Source: Streptomyces glomeratus (GTDB taxonomy: Bacteria; Actinomycetota; Actinomycetes; Streptomycetales; Streptomycetaceae). Taken from it: DNA of 64,000 nucleotides. Every line of letters starts with the position of its first letter. Position 1 is the first letter of the stretch. This document shows positions 24,560-33,789 of this stretch, piece after piece. The stretch spans positions 60,892-124,891 of the forward strand of contig NZ_JAKEEB010000020.1 in the NCBI RefSeq assembly GCF_021462825.1, given 5' to 3'. The notes under the pieces are model-generated. The model did not search any database, was not told where the DNA came from, and saw nothing but the letters and a program-made list of their open reading frames with translations. The position numbers were made by a program, and so were the translations under genes.

Positions 24560-25716
24560 GGATCGGCATCGTCTGCCCGTACTCCTGGGACGTGCCGGGC
24601 GGCGTCCAGTTCCACATCCGCGATCTGGCCGAGTACTTCCTCCGCCTGGGGCACGAGGTCTCCGTCCTCGCCCCCGCCGACGACGACACTCCGCTGCCGC
24701 CGTACGTCGTCTCCGCCGGCCGCGCGGTGCCGGTGCCGTACAACGGCTCGGTGGCCCGCCTGAACTTCGGCTTCCTCAGCGCGGCCCGGGTGCGGCGCTG
24801 GCTGCACGACGGCGGGTTCGACGTGATCCACATCCACGAGCCGGCCTCGCCGTCGCTGGGCCTGCTGGCCTGCTGGGCGGCGCAGGGGCCGATCGTGGCG
24901 ACCTTCCACACCTCCAATCCGCGCTCCCGGGCGATGATCGCCGCCTACTCGATCCTGCAGGCCGCCCTGGAGAAGATCAGTGCGCGGATCGCGGTGAGCG
25001 AGTACGCGCGGCGCACACTCGTGGAACACCTCGGCGGCGACGCCGTGGTGATCCCGAACGGCGTGGACGTCGACTTCTTCGCGAAGGCCGAGCCCAAGGC
25101 CGAATGGCAGGGGGAGACGATCGGCTTCATAGGGCGCATCGACGAGCCCCGCAAGGGCCTGCCGGTCCTCATGAAGGCCCTGCCGAAGATCCTGGCCACC
25201 CGCCCGGAGACCCGGCTGCTGGTCGCCGGACGGGGCGACGAGGAGGAGGCGGTGGAGACGCTCCCCGCCGAGCTGCGCCCGCGCGTGGAGTTCCTCGGCA
25301 TGATCAGCGACGAGGACAAGGCGCGTTTCCTGCGGAGCGTCGATCTGTACGTGGCGCCCAACACCGGGGGCGAGAGCTTCGGGATCGTCCTGGTCGAGGC
25401 CATGTCGGCGGGCGCGCCCGTGCTCGCCTCCGACCTGGACGCCTTCGCCCAGGTCCTCGACCAGGGGGCGGCCGGAGAACTGTTCGCCAACGAGGACGCC
25501 GACGCGCTCGCCGACGCGGCTCTGCGCCTGCTGGCGGACCCCGGGCGCCGCGCGGAACTGCGGGCCCGCGGCAGCGCCCACGTACGGCGCTTCGACTGGT
25601 CGACGGTCGGTGCGGACATCCTCTCGGTCTACGAGACGGTGACGGACGGCGCGGCGGCGGTGGCCACGGACGAACGGACGGGCCTGCGAGCGCGCCTCGG
25701 CCTGGCCCGGGACTGA
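24556..25716 (+). CDS. pimA: PimA, GDP-mannose:phosphatidylinositol alpha-mannosyltransferase
   Basis: The 386-residue GT-B, GT4-family glycosyltransferase adds the first mannose to the inositol 2-position of phosphatidylinositol at the cytoplasmic membrane face. The N-terminal domain starts MRIGIVCPYSWDVPGGVQFH, with the glycine-rich acceptor loop; the donor domain has IGFIGRIDEPRKG and the E-x7-E motif GGESFGIVLVEAMSAG. The four-base overlap with the acyltransferase gene and the upstream PI-phosphate synthase identify it as PimA, and not one of the many other GT4 enzymes. Confidence 0.93.
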   Translation: MRIGIVCPYSWDVPGGVQFHIRDLAEYFLRLGHEVSVLAPADDDTPLPPYVVSAGRAVPVPYNGSVARLNFGFLSAARVRRWLHDGGFDVIHIHEPASPSLGLLACWAAQGPIVATFHTSNPRSRAMIAAYSILQAALEKISARIAVSEYARRTLVEHLGGDAVVIPNGVDVDFFAKAEPKAEWQGETIGFIGRIDEPRKGLPVLMKALPKILATRPETRLLVAGRGDEEEAVETLPAELRPRVEFLGMISDEDKARFLRSVDLYVAPNTGGESFGIVLVEAMSAGAPVLASDLDAFAQVLDQGAAGELFANEDADALADAALRLLADPGRRAELRARGSAHVRRFDWSTVGADILSVYETVTDGAAAVATDERTGLRARLGLARD

Positions 25717-25744
25717 CGCCGACGGCCCGGTAGCCTTGCCGCCC

Positions 25745-26290
25745 GTGACCGCAACCCTCGTCTGGATCCTCGTCGCCCTCGTCGCGATCGGCCTCTATCT
25801 GAGCTGGACCGCGGGCCGTCTCGACCGGCTGCACTCCCGTATCGACGCCGCGCGCGCCGCACTCGACGCGCAGCTGCTGCGCCGGGCCTCCGTCGCTCAG
25901 GAGCTGGCGACCTCGGGCGTGCTCGATCCGGCCGCGTCGATCGTTCTGTACGAGGCCGCGCACGCTGCCCGGCAGGCGGAGGAGGAACAGCGGGAGGTCG
26001 CCGAGAGCGAGCTGAGCCAGGCGCTGCGGGCCGTCTTCGGCGAGATGCAGCAGCTGGAGGCGGTGCGCGAGGCACCCGGTGGCGAGACGGCGGCCCGGGA
26101 GCTGACCGAGGCCGTGCGCCGGGTGCCGATGGCCCGGAGGTTCCACAACGACGCCGTGCGTGCGGCCCGGGCGCTGCGCCGCCACCGCAAGGTGCGCTGG
26201 CTCCGGCTCGCCGGCCACGCCCCGTTCCCGATGGCCTTCGAGATGGACGACGAGCCCCCGGCGGCGCTGACGGACCGGTCGGCGGTGTGA
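25745..26290 (+). CDS. membrane-anchored coiled-coil protein, LemA-like in architecture
   Basis: The 181-residue protein has one N-terminal membrane helix (LVWILVALVAIGLYLS) followed by long Ala/Glu/Arg-rich helices (DRLHSRIDAARAALDAQLLRRA) that recall LemA proteins. Function unknown. TAGCCT at 25731-25736 ends eight bases before GTG 25745, suggesting a leaderless mRNA separate from pimA 28 bases upstream. It sits between the PIM and PLP gene sets; nothing in it points to either pathway. Confidence 0.8.
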   Translation: MTATLVWILVALVAIGLYLSWTAGRLDRLHSRIDAARAALDAQLLRRASVAQELATSGVLDPAASIVLYEAAHAARQAEEEQREVAESELSQALRAVFGEMQQLEAVREAPGGETAARELTEAVRRVPMARRFHNDAVRAARALRRHRKVRWLRLAGHAPFPMAFEMDDEPPAALTDRSAV

Positions 26291-26423
26291 CGGACGGGGG
26301 CGGTACGGGCCCTTCCCACCCCAAAACGATCCACCGCCTCCCCATTGGCCCTTGCCGTGGCCTGTTCACCCCACGTTCACTCGGTCCAGCAGAAATCACC
26401 CTTTTCCGAGTGAGGTCGAACCC

Positions 26424-27335
26424 GTGTCCAGCACGCTCTCCACCCCCCAGACCCCCGAGACCGGCACCGCCCGCGTCAAGCGAGGCATGGCCGAGCAGCT
26501 CAAGGGCGGGGTGATCATGGACGTCGTCACGCCGGAGCAGGCGAAGATCGCCGAGGACGCGGGGGCTGTCGCAGTCATGGCCCTCGAGCGGGTCCCGGCC
26601 GACATCCGCAAGGACGGTGGCGTCGCCCGCATGTCCGACCCGGACATGATCGAGGGCATCATCGACGCCGTGTCCATCCCGGTCATGGCCAAGTCCCGGA
26701 TCGGCCACTTCGTCGAGGCGCAGGTGCTCCAGTCCCTCGGCGTCGACTACATCGACGAGTCCGAGGTCCTCACCCCGGCCGACGAGGTCAACCACTCCGA
26801 CAAGTGGGCCTTCACCACGCCGTTCGTCTGCGGCGCCACCAACCTGGGTGAGGCCCTGCGCCGTATCGCCGAGGGCGCCGCGATGATCCGCTCCAAGGGC
26901 GAGGCCGGCACCGGCAACGTCGTCGAGGCGGTCCGCCACCTGCGCCAGATCAAGAACGAGATCGCCCGCCTGCGCGGCTTCGACAACCACGAGCTGTACG
27001 CCGCCGCCAAGGAGCTGCGCGCCCCGTACGAGCTGGTCAAGGAGGTCGCCGAGCTGGGCAAGCTCCCGGTCGTGCTGTTCTCCGCCGGCGGTGTCGCCAC
27101 CCCCGCCGACGCCGCGCTGATGCGCCAGCTCGGCGCCGAGGGCGTGTTCGTCGGATCCGGCATCTTCAAGTCCGGCGACCCGGCCAAGCGCGCCGCCGCC
27201 ATCGTGAAGGCCACCACCTTCTACGACGACCCGAAGATCATCGCCGATGCGTCCCGCAACCTCGGCGAGGCCATGGTCGGCATCAACTGCGACACCCTCC
27301 CCGAGACCGAGCGCTACGCGAACCGCGGCTGGTAA
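26424..27335 (+). CDS. pdxS: pyridoxal 5'-phosphate synthase lyase subunit
   Basis: The 303-residue (beta/alpha)8-barrel protein condenses ribose 5-phosphate, glyceraldehyde 3-phosphate and ammonia into PLP. The imine-forming lysine is K90 in PVMAKSRIGHF; D33 in GGVIMDVV and the phosphate loop GSGIFKSGDPAKRA are present. The product is highly conserved over its full length. GTG 26424 gives the common N-terminus STLSTPQTPETGTARVKRG. It precedes its glutaminase partner by 13 bases. No PdxR-type regulator gene is adjacent. Confidence 0.98.
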   Translation: MSSTLSTPQTPETGTARVKRGMAEQLKGGVIMDVVTPEQAKIAEDAGAVAVMALERVPADIRKDGGVARMSDPDMIEGIIDAVSIPVMAKSRIGHFVEAQVLQSLGVDYIDESEVLTPADEVNHSDKWAFTTPFVCGATNLGEALRRIAEGAAMIRSKGEAGTGNVVEAVRHLRQIKNEIARLRGFDNHELYAAAKELRAPYELVKEVAELGKLPVVLFSAGGVATPADAALMRQLGAEGVFVGSGIFKSGDPAKRAAAIVKATTFYDDPKIIADASRNLGEAMVGINCDTLPETERYANRGW

Positions 27336-27348
27336 GGCACCGGTACAC

Positions 27349-27954
27349 ATGAACACCCCCGTCATAGGCGTCCTGGCCCTCCAGGGCGACGTACGGGAGC
27401 ACCTCATCGCCCTGGCCGCGGCCGACGCCGTGGCCAGGCCGGTGCGGCGCCCCGAAGAGCTCGCCGGGGTCGACGGCCTCGTCATCCCCGGTGGAGAGTC
27501 CACCACCATCTCCAAGCTGGCCGTCCTCTTCGGAGTGATGGAGCCCCTCCGTGCGCGCGTGCGCGACGGTATGCCCGTCTACGGCACCTGCGCCGGCATG
27601 ATCATGCTCGCCGACAAGATCCTCGACCCGCGCTCGGGTCAGGAGACCATCGGCGGCATCGACATGATCGTGCGCCGCAACGCCTTCGGCCGGCAGAACG
27701 AGTCGTTCGAGGCAGCGGTCGACGTGCGGGGCGTCACGGGCGATCCTGTGGAGGGCGTCTTCATCCGCGCCCCCTGGGTCGAGTCCGTGGGTGCCGGGGC
27801 CGAGGTGCTCGCCGAGCACGACGGCCATATCGTCGCGGTCCGCCAGGGCAACGCGCTCGCCACCTCGTTCCATCCGGAACTGACCGGCGACCACCGCGTG
27901 CACTCCCTGTTCGTGGACATGGTGCGCGCCGATCGGACACCGGAGTCCTTGTAG
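27349..27954 (+). CDS. pdxT: pyridoxal 5'-phosphate synthase glutaminase subunit
   Basis: The 201-residue class I glutaminase supplies ammonia to PdxS through a channel in the 12+12 complex. The nucleophile is C81 in YGTCAGM, the His/Glu pair is in SFHPEL, and the oxyanion loop PGGEST is present. It follows pdxS by 13 bases, matching the usual two-gene operon. Its end runs into a small CTGGGGGTCCCCCAG element that may act as a weak terminator before yebC. Confidence 0.98.
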   Translation: MNTPVIGVLALQGDVREHLIALAAADAVARPVRRPEELAGVDGLVIPGGESTTISKLAVLFGVMEPLRARVRDGMPVYGTCAGMIMLADKILDPRSGQETIGGIDMIVRRNAFGRQNESFEAAVDVRGVTGDPVEGVFIRAPWVESVGAGAEVLAEHDGHIVAVRQGNALATSFHPELTGDHRVHSLFVDMVRADRTPESL

Positions 27955-28029
27955 GATCTCTGGGGGTCCCCCAGCCGTTCACGCCCGGGGGAGTTCGTAC
28001 AGGACGGGTTACGCGAAGGAGACAGGCAG

Positions 28030-28782
28030 ATGTCCGGCCACTCTAAATGGGCCACGACGAAGCACAAGAAGGCCGTGATCGACGCCAAGCGCGGCAAGCT
28101 CTTCGCGAAGCTGATCAAGAACATCGAGGTCGCGGCCCGGACGGGCGGTGCCGACCCCGACGGCAACCCGACGCTGTACGACGCCATCCAGAAGGCGAAG
28201 AAGCAGTCGGTCCCGAACAAGAACATCGACTCGGCGGTCAAGCGCGGCGCCGGCCTGGAGGCCGGTGGCGCCGACTACGAGACGATCATGTACGAGGGCT
28301 ACGGTCCGAACGGTGTCGCGGTGCTCATCGAGTGCCTCACCGACAACCGCAACCGCGCCGCCTCGGACGTCCGTGTCGCCATGACCCGCAACGGCGGCTC
28401 CATGGCCGACCCCGGCTCCGTCTCGTACCTGTTCAACCGCAAGGGCGTCGTGATCGTCCCCAAGGGCGAGCTGACCGAGGACGACGTCCTGGGTGCCGTG
28501 CTCGACGCGGGCGCCGAGGAGGTCAACGACCTCGGTGAGTCCTTCGAGGTGATCAGCGAGGCCACCGACCTGGTCGCGGTCCGCAGCGCCCTCCAGGAGG
28601 CCGGGATCGACTACGACTCCGCCGAGGCCGACTTCGTGCCGACCATGCAGGTCCAGCTCGACGAAGAGGGCGCCAAGAAGATCTTCAAGCTGATCGACGC
28701 GCTGGAGGACAGCGACGACGTGCAGAACGTCTTCGCCAACTTCGACGTCAGCGACGAGATCATGGAGAAGGTCGGCGCCTAG
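28030..28782 (+). CDS. YebC/PmpR-family protein
   Basis: The 250-residue protein starts MSGHSKWATTKHKK, the family signature, and has the three-domain YebC form with DNRNRAASDVR and an acidic C-terminal domain. YebC proteins have been described as DNA-binding regulators and, more recently, some as ribosome-associated factors relieving stalling at proline runs. It lies immediately upstream of ruvCAB, a widely conserved order. GGAGA precedes the ATG. A perfect terminator follows, so the ruv genes have their own promoter. Confidence 0.95.
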   Translation: MSGHSKWATTKHKKAVIDAKRGKLFAKLIKNIEVAARTGGADPDGNPTLYDAIQKAKKQSVPNKNIDSAVKRGAGLEAGGADYETIMYEGYGPNGVAVLIECLTDNRNRAASDVRVAMTRNGGSMADPGSVSYLFNRKGVVIVPKGELTEDDVLGAVLDAGAEEVNDLGESFEVISEATDLVAVRSALQEAGIDYDSAEADFVPTMQVQLDEEGAKKIFKLIDALEDSDDVQNVFANFDVSDEIMEKVGA

Positions 28783-28799
28783 AGCCGCCCAGAACCGAG

Positions 28800-28829
28800 C
28801 GGGCCGACGGGACACCACCCGTCGGCCCG
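28800..28829 (+). terminator. terminator after yebC
   Basis: A perfect 12-bp stem (28800-28811 with 28818-28829) closes ACACCA and is followed by TCGCTTT. Confidence 0.8.
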
Positions 28830-28925
28830 TCGCTTTGCCGTCCGTTGTCAGTGGCACCCGATAGCCTGCACGAACCGGGGGTACCGCCCAGCGGTGGCCG
28901 GGAGAGAGCGAAGGGAGGCACGGGG

Positions 28926-29456
28926 GTGCGCGTACTGGGGGTGGACCCGGGACTGACCCGGTGCGGCGTCGGTGTCGTCGAGGGCGTGCCCGGCCGGCCG
29001 CTGACGATGCTCGCCGTCGGTGTCGTCCGCACGCCCGTGGACGCCGACCTGGGCCACCGCCTCGTCGCCGTCGAACAGGGCATCGAGCAGTGGCTCGACA
29101 CGCACCGGCCGGAAGTCGTCGCCGTCGAGCGGGTCTTCAGCCAGCACAACGTGCGTACGGTCATGGGCACCGCCCAGGCCAGCGCCGTCGCCATGCTCTG
29201 CGCCGCCCGCCGCGGCATCCCCGTCGCCCTGCACACCCCGAGCGAGGTCAAGGCCGCCGTCACAGGCACCGGACGAGCCGACAAGGCGCAGGTGGGAGCC
29301 ATGGTCACCCGGCTGCTCCGGCTCGACGCGCCCCCCAAGCCCGCCGACGCCGCGGACGCCCTCGCGCTCGCCATCTGCCACATCTGGCGCGCCCCCGCCC
29401 AGAACCGACTCCAGCAGGCCGTCGCCCTGCACGCCTCGAAAGGCCGTACCGCATGA
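28926..29456 (+). CDS. ruvC: Holliday junction endonuclease RuvC
   Basis: The 176-residue RNase H-fold resolvase cuts Holliday junctions symmetrically. Catalytic acids are D7 in GVDPGLTRCG, Glu in VVAVERVFS and the Asp pair in PADAADALALA. GTG 28926 gives the family N-terminus VRVLGVDPG. Its stop overlaps the ruvA ATG by four bases (ATGA). TAGCCT near 28863 may be the -10 of the operon. Confidence 0.98.
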   Translation: MRVLGVDPGLTRCGVGVVEGVPGRPLTMLAVGVVRTPVDADLGHRLVAVEQGIEQWLDTHRPEVVAVERVFSQHNVRTVMGTAQASAVAMLCAARRGIPVALHTPSEVKAAVTGTGRADKAQVGAMVTRLLRLDAPPKPADAADALALAICHIWRAPAQNRLQQAVALHASKGRTA

Positions 29457-30058
29457 TCGCCTTCGTCAGCGGCCCGGTCGCCGCCCTCGCCCCGGACTCC
29501 GCCGTGGTCGAGGTGGGCGGCATCGGCCTCGCCGTCCAGTGCACACCGAACACCCTCTCCGGGCTCCGGGTCGGCCGGGACACCAAGCTCGCCACCTCCC
29601 TGGTCGTCCGGGAGGACTCGCTGACGCTGTACGGCTTCGCGGACGACGACGAGCGCCAGGTCTTCGAGCTGCTCCAGACCGCGAGCGGGGTCGGCCCGCG
29701 CCTGGCCCAGTCGATGCTCGCCGTCCACTCCCCGGACGCCCTGCGCCGCGCCGTGGCGACCGGCGACGAGAAGGCCCTCACGGCCGTGCCCGGCATCGGC
29801 AAGAAGGGTGCCCAGAAGCTGCTGCTGGAGCTGAAGGACCGCCTCGGCGAGCCGACCGGCGCACCCGTGGTCGGCGCACCCGTCACCGCCGGCTGGCGCG
29901 ACCAGCTGCACGCCGCCCTGATCGGCCTCGGGTACGCGAGCCGGGAGGCGGACGAAGCCGTGGCCGCGGTCGCCCCGCAGGCCGAAGCCGCTCAGGGCGC
30001 CCCCCAGGTCGGCGTGCTCCTCAGGGCGGCCCTGCAGACCCTGAACCGCGCCCGCTGA
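29453..30058 (+). CDS. ruvA: Holliday junction branch migration protein RuvA
   Basis: The 201-residue protein forms the tetramer that binds the four-way junction and loads RuvB. The OB-fold N-terminal domain, two helix-hairpin-helix segments (SGVGPRLAQSML and PGIGKKGAQKLL) and the C-terminal RuvB-binding domain (LIGLGYASREADEAV) are all present. It is translationally coupled to ruvC and 37 bases before ruvB. Confidence 0.98.
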   Translation: MIAFVSGPVAALAPDSAVVEVGGIGLAVQCTPNTLSGLRVGRDTKLATSLVVREDSLTLYGFADDDERQVFELLQTASGVGPRLAQSMLAVHSPDALRRAVATGDEKALTAVPGIGKKGAQKLLLELKDRLGEPTGAPVVGAPVTAGWRDQLHAALIGLGYASREADEAVAAVAPQAEAAQGAPQVGVLLRAALQTLNRAR

Positions 30059-30095
30059 ACCGGCCGCGCCCCCACGAGACACCGAGGCACACTCC

Positions 30096-31202
30096 ATGAA
30101 CTGGGACGACAACGCCGACACCCCCGCCCCCGAGCGGCTGGTGGGCTCTGTCGCGGACCGTGAGGACCAGGCCGTCGAGGCCGCTCTGCGCCCCAAGGAC
30201 CTGGACGAGTTCATCGGCCAGGAGAAGGTCCGCGAGCAGCTCGACCTCGTGCTGCGCGCGGCACGCGCCCGGGGTGCCACCGCCGACCATGTGCTTCTGT
30301 CCGGCGCCCCCGGACTCGGCAAGACCACCCTGTCGATGATCATCGCGGCCGAGATGGGCGCCCCCATCCGCATCACCAGCGGCCCCGCCATCCAGCACGC
30401 GGGCGACCTCGCCGCGATCCTGTCCTCTCTCCAGGAGGGCGAGGTCCTCTTCCTCGACGAGATCCACCGCATGTCCCGGCCCGCCGAGGAGATGCTCTAC
30501 ATGGCGATGGAGGACTTCCGGGTCGACGTGATCGTCGGCAAGGGCCCCGGCGCCACCGCCATCCCCCTCGAACTGCCGCCGTTCACCCTGGTCGGCGCCA
30601 CGACCAGGGCGGGCCTGCTGCCGCCCCCGCTGCGCGACCGCTTCGGCTTCACCGCGCACATGGAGTTCTACGAACCCGCCGAGCTGGAGCGCGTCGTCCA
30701 CCGCTCGGCGAGCCTGCTCGACGTGGAGATCCACCCCGACGGTGCGGCGGAGATCGCCGGGCGCTCCCGCGGCACGCCCCGCATCGCCAACCGGCTGCTG
30801 CGCCGCGTGCGGGACTATGCGCAGGTCAAGGCCGACGGAGTGATCACGCGTGAGATCGCGGCGGCTGCGCTCAGCGTGTACGAGGTGGACGCGCGGGGCC
30901 TGGACCGCCTCGACCGTGCCGTCCTGGAGGCTTTGCTCAAGCTGTTCGGCGGCGGTCCCGTGGGGCTGTCCACGCTGGCGGTCGCGGTGGGGGAGGAACG
31001 TGAGACCGTGGAAGAGGTCGCCGAGCCTTTCCTGGTCCGGGAGGGCCTGCTCGCCCGCACCCCGCGCGGGCGCGTGGCCACGCCGGCCGCCTGGGCGCAC
31101 CTCGGGCTCACCGCTCCGCACGGCGCGAGTGGGGGACCGACCGGGGCGAGGACCGGGGGGACGACCGGGGGGAACGGACAACAGGACCTGTTCGGGGCGT
31201 GA
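30096..31202 (+). CDS. ruvB: Holliday junction branch migration helicase RuvB
   Basis: The 368-residue AAA+ motor drives branch migration on RuvA-bound junctions. It has Walker A SGAPGLGKTT, Walker B LFLDEIHR, sensor and arginine finger region GTPRIANRLLRR, and a winged-helix C-terminal domain (VSTL-like GLSTLAVAVGEE). The last 20 residues form a Gly/Thr-rich tail (GGPTGARTGGTTGGNG) ending in QQDLF, which resembles a beta-clamp-binding peptide; that is inference. Confidence 0.98.
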   Translation: MNWDDNADTPAPERLVGSVADREDQAVEAALRPKDLDEFIGQEKVREQLDLVLRAARARGATADHVLLSGAPGLGKTTLSMIIAAEMGAPIRITSGPAIQHAGDLAAILSSLQEGEVLFLDEIHRMSRPAEEMLYMAMEDFRVDVIVGKGPGATAIPLELPPFTLVGATTRAGLLPPPLRDRFGFTAHMEFYEPAELERVVHRSASLLDVEIHPDGAAEIAGRSRGTPRIANRLLRRVRDYAQVKADGVITREIAAAALSVYEVDARGLDRLDRAVLEALLKLFGGGPVGLSTLAVAVGEERETVEEVAEPFLVREGLLARTPRGRVATPAAWAHLGLTAPHGASGGPTGARTGGTTGGNGQQDLFGA

Positions 31203-31248
31203 CGGCGCGGTACTCGCACGGGCAGGAACCCCGGTGCCATGCTGGGCG

Positions 31249-31278
31249 TTGTTCCATGCGTGCGGACTCGCTTAGACT
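31249..31278 (+). promoter_or_regulatory. candidate promoter of yajC-secD-secF
   Basis: TTGTTC (31249-31254) and TAGACT (31273-31278) are 18 bases apart. The expected transcription start lies at about 31285, exactly at an in-frame ATG of yajC. Confidence 0.6.
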
Positions 31279-31365
31279 CCGCCGATGCCGCCTTTGCGGG
31301 CGGTGCCGACCACTCTCATCCACCAGGCCGCCGATCGAGCGGTCGTGCGAAGGAAATTCCGTCCC

Positions 31366-31854
31366 GTGAATACCTTGACCCTTCTCCCGTTCATCGTGCT
31401 CATCGCGGCCATGTTTCTGATGACGCGCTCGGCCAAGAAGAAGCAGCAGCAGGCCGTTTCCATGCGGAACCAGATGCAGCCCGGCTCCGGCGTCCGCACC
31501 ATCGGGGGCATGTACGCGACGGTCAAGGAGGTCAACGAGGACACGGTCCTCCTTGACGCCGGCCCGGGGGTGGAGCTGCTCTTCGCCAAGAACGCGATCG
31601 GCGCCGTCCTCACCGACGACGAGTACAACCGCATCGTCCACGGCATCGAGCACGACCTGAAGGTCGACGCCGCCGTTGTGCCGGACGACGCCTCCTCCCT
31701 CGCCGAGACGGACGAGCCCGCCGCCGACGCCTCCGCCGACAAGGCCGTCGACCTCGGCAAGAAGGACGCGGACGCCGTGGCCGATGAGACGCCCGCCGCA
31801 AAGGCCGACGAAGCAGAGTCGAAGAAGACCGACGGCGAGTCCGACGCGAAGTAG
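31366..31854 (+). CDS. yajC: preprotein translocase accessory protein YajC
   Basis: The 162-residue protein is the small subunit of the SecDF-YajC holotranslocon: an N-terminal membrane helix (LLPFIVLIAAMFLMT), basic SAKKKQQQ, a conserved beta domain (GSGVRTIGGMYATV), and an acidic Asp/Ala/Lys-rich tail longer than in most bacteria. GTG 31366 follows AAGGAA by about a dozen bases and gives the family N-terminus. An in-frame ATG at 31285 would add 27 residues and sits where a leaderless transcript should start; the true start is open. secD follows. Confidence 0.93.
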   Translation: MNTLTLLPFIVLIAAMFLMTRSAKKKQQQAVSMRNQMQPGSGVRTIGGMYATVKEVNEDTVLLDAGPGVELLFAKNAIGAVLTDDEYNRIVHGIEHDLKVDAAVVPDDASSLAETDEPAADASADKAVDLGKKDADAVADETPAAKADEAESKKTDGESDAK

Positions 31855-31995
31855 TCACGCCCTGGGCGCACGGCGGGCAGCGCTCGTGCCGTATGCGTCC
31901 CGGGACGTGTCGTTCCCGCACGGAGTCCCGACACCATGTCATGGCCGTCCGCGTGCCGATCAGGCGCCGGGCGGCCCGAGAGGGAGTACGAGAAG

Positions 31996-33786
31996 GTGGC
32001 AGCACCGAAGAAGGGCCGGAGCGCGAGCGCCCAGAGCAAGCCAGGGCGCTCGCTGGTCCTCATCCTGATCGCCATCGCGGCGCTCACCGGGGGAATGTTC
32101 GCCTCCGGACACCCCACTCCGCGTCTCGGCATCGACCTCGCCGGCGGCACCAGCATCACGCTGACGGCGATCAACGAACCCGGCCAGCCCAACGCGATCA
32201 ACAAGACGAACATGGACACCGCGGTCGACATCATGAACCGCCGTGTCAACGGGCTGGGCGTCTCCGAGGCGGAGGTCCAGACCCAGGGTGATCGCAACAT
32301 CATCGTCAACATCCCCCGGGGCATGAACTCCAAGGAGGCCCGGGAGCAGGTCGGCACCACCGCGAAGCTCTACTTCCGTCCGGTCCTGCAGCGCGAGGAG
32401 TCCGGCGCCGCCACCCCGGCCAACCCGAGCGCCGGCGGCAGCGCCAAGCCGAGCGCGTCGAGCAGCGCCAAGGCGGGCGGCACGGGCAAGCAGACGTCCG
32501 GCTCCACCGCGACCCCGACGGCCTCCGCCACCACGCAGGGCCGCCCCGTCACCGACGCGCTGAAGGCCGGGTCCCCCACGCCGTCGGCGACCGGCTCCGC
32601 CACCCCCTCCGCGACCGGTTCCGCGTCCGCCAAGGCTTCCGCCAGCCCCTCGCCGTCCGCGAGCGGCGGGTCCGGCGACGCGGGCAAGATCCAGGCCCAG
32701 TACGCCGCCCTCGACTGCAGCAAGCCCGAGCAGCGCGCCACCGCGGGCAAGGGTGCCAAGCCCGGCGAGACCACCGTCGCCTGCGGCAAGGACGGCAACG
32801 TCTGGAACAAGTTCATCCTCGGCCCGGTAGCGGTCGACGGCACGGAGGTCAAGAAGGCCCAGGCCGTCTTCGACACCCAGGGCGCCGCCGGCTGGCAGGT
32901 CCAGATGACCTTCGACTCCAGCGGCTCGAAGAAGTTCGCCGACGTCACCAGCCGGCTGTCCAAGAACAACTCCCCGCAGAACGAGTTCGCGATCGTCCTC
33001 GACGACGAGGTCGTCTCCCACCCGTACGTCCGGACGGCGATCACCGGTGGCAACGCGGAGATCTCCGGCAGCTTCACCCAGACCGAGGCCCAGAGCCTGT
33101 CCAACATGCTGTCCTACGGCGCGCTCCCGCTCACCTTCAAGGAGTCGAGCGTGACCACCGTGACCGCGGCGCTCGGCGGCGAGCAGCTGCAGGCCGGTCT
33201 CATCGCCGGTGCCATCGGCCTGGCCCTGGTCGTGATCTACCTGGTCGCGTACTACCGCGGTCTGTCGCTCGTGGCCGTCGCGTCCCTGCTGGTGTCCGCG
33301 ACCCTCACGTACGTGATCATGGCGCTGCTCGGCCCCACGATCCACTTCGCGCTGAACCTGCCCGCCGTGTGCGGTGCCATCGTCGCGATCGGCATCACCG
33401 CGGACTCCTTCATCGTGTTCTTCGAACGCATCCGGGACGAGATCCGCGAGGGCCGCTCGCTGCGGCCCGCCGTCGAGCGGGCCTGGCCGCGCGCCCGGCG
33501 CACCATCCTGGTCTCCGACTTCGTGTCGTTCCTGGCCGCCGCGGTGCTGTTCATCGTCACCGTCGGCAAGGTGCAGGGCTTCGCGTTCACGCTCGGCCTG
33601 ACCACGGTCCTCGATGTGGTCGTCGTCTTCCTCTTCACCAAGCCGCTGATGACGATCCTCGCCCGCCGCACGTTCTTCGCGAGCGGACACAGCTGGTCCG
33701 GCCTCGACCCCAAGCGTCTCGGCGCCAAGCCGCCCCTGCGGCGCACCCGTCGTCCCTCCGCCCCCGTCGACCCGAAGGAGGCGTGA
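31996..33786 (+). CDS. secD: protein translocase subunit SecD
   Basis: The 596-residue RND-like protein helps pull secreted proteins across the membrane using the proton gradient. It has a first helix at about 18-37, the periplasmic P1 start (LGIDLAGGTSITL), and the C-terminal bundle of five helices with GITADSFIVFFERIRDE. Residues about 135-229 are a low-complexity Ser/Ala/Thr/Pro/Gly segment splitting the periplasmic domain, a common feature of Streptomyces SecD. GTG 31996 is preceded by GGGAG. secF starts three bases after its stop. Confidence 0.97.
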   Translation: MAAPKKGRSASAQSKPGRSLVLILIAIAALTGGMFASGHPTPRLGIDLAGGTSITLTAINEPGQPNAINKTNMDTAVDIMNRRVNGLGVSEAEVQTQGDRNIIVNIPRGMNSKEAREQVGTTAKLYFRPVLQREESGAATPANPSAGGSAKPSASSSAKAGGTGKQTSGSTATPTASATTQGRPVTDALKAGSPTPSATGSATPSATGSASAKASASPSPSASGGSGDAGKIQAQYAALDCSKPEQRATAGKGAKPGETTVACGKDGNVWNKFILGPVAVDGTEVKKAQAVFDTQGAAGWQVQMTFDSSGSKKFADVTSRLSKNNSPQNEFAIVLDDEVVSHPYVRTAITGGNAEISGSFTQTEAQSLSNMLSYGALPLTFKESSVTTVTAALGGEQLQAGLIAGAIGLALVVIYLVAYYRGLSLVAVASLLVSATLTYVIMALLGPTIHFALNLPAVCGAIVAIGITADSFIVFFERIRDEIREGRSLRPAVERAWPRARRTILVSDFVSFLAAAVLFIVTVGKVQGFAFTLGLTTVLDVVVVFLFTKPLMTILARRTFFASGHSWSGLDPKRLGAKPPLRRTRRPSAPVDPKEA

Positions 33787-33789
33787 GAG

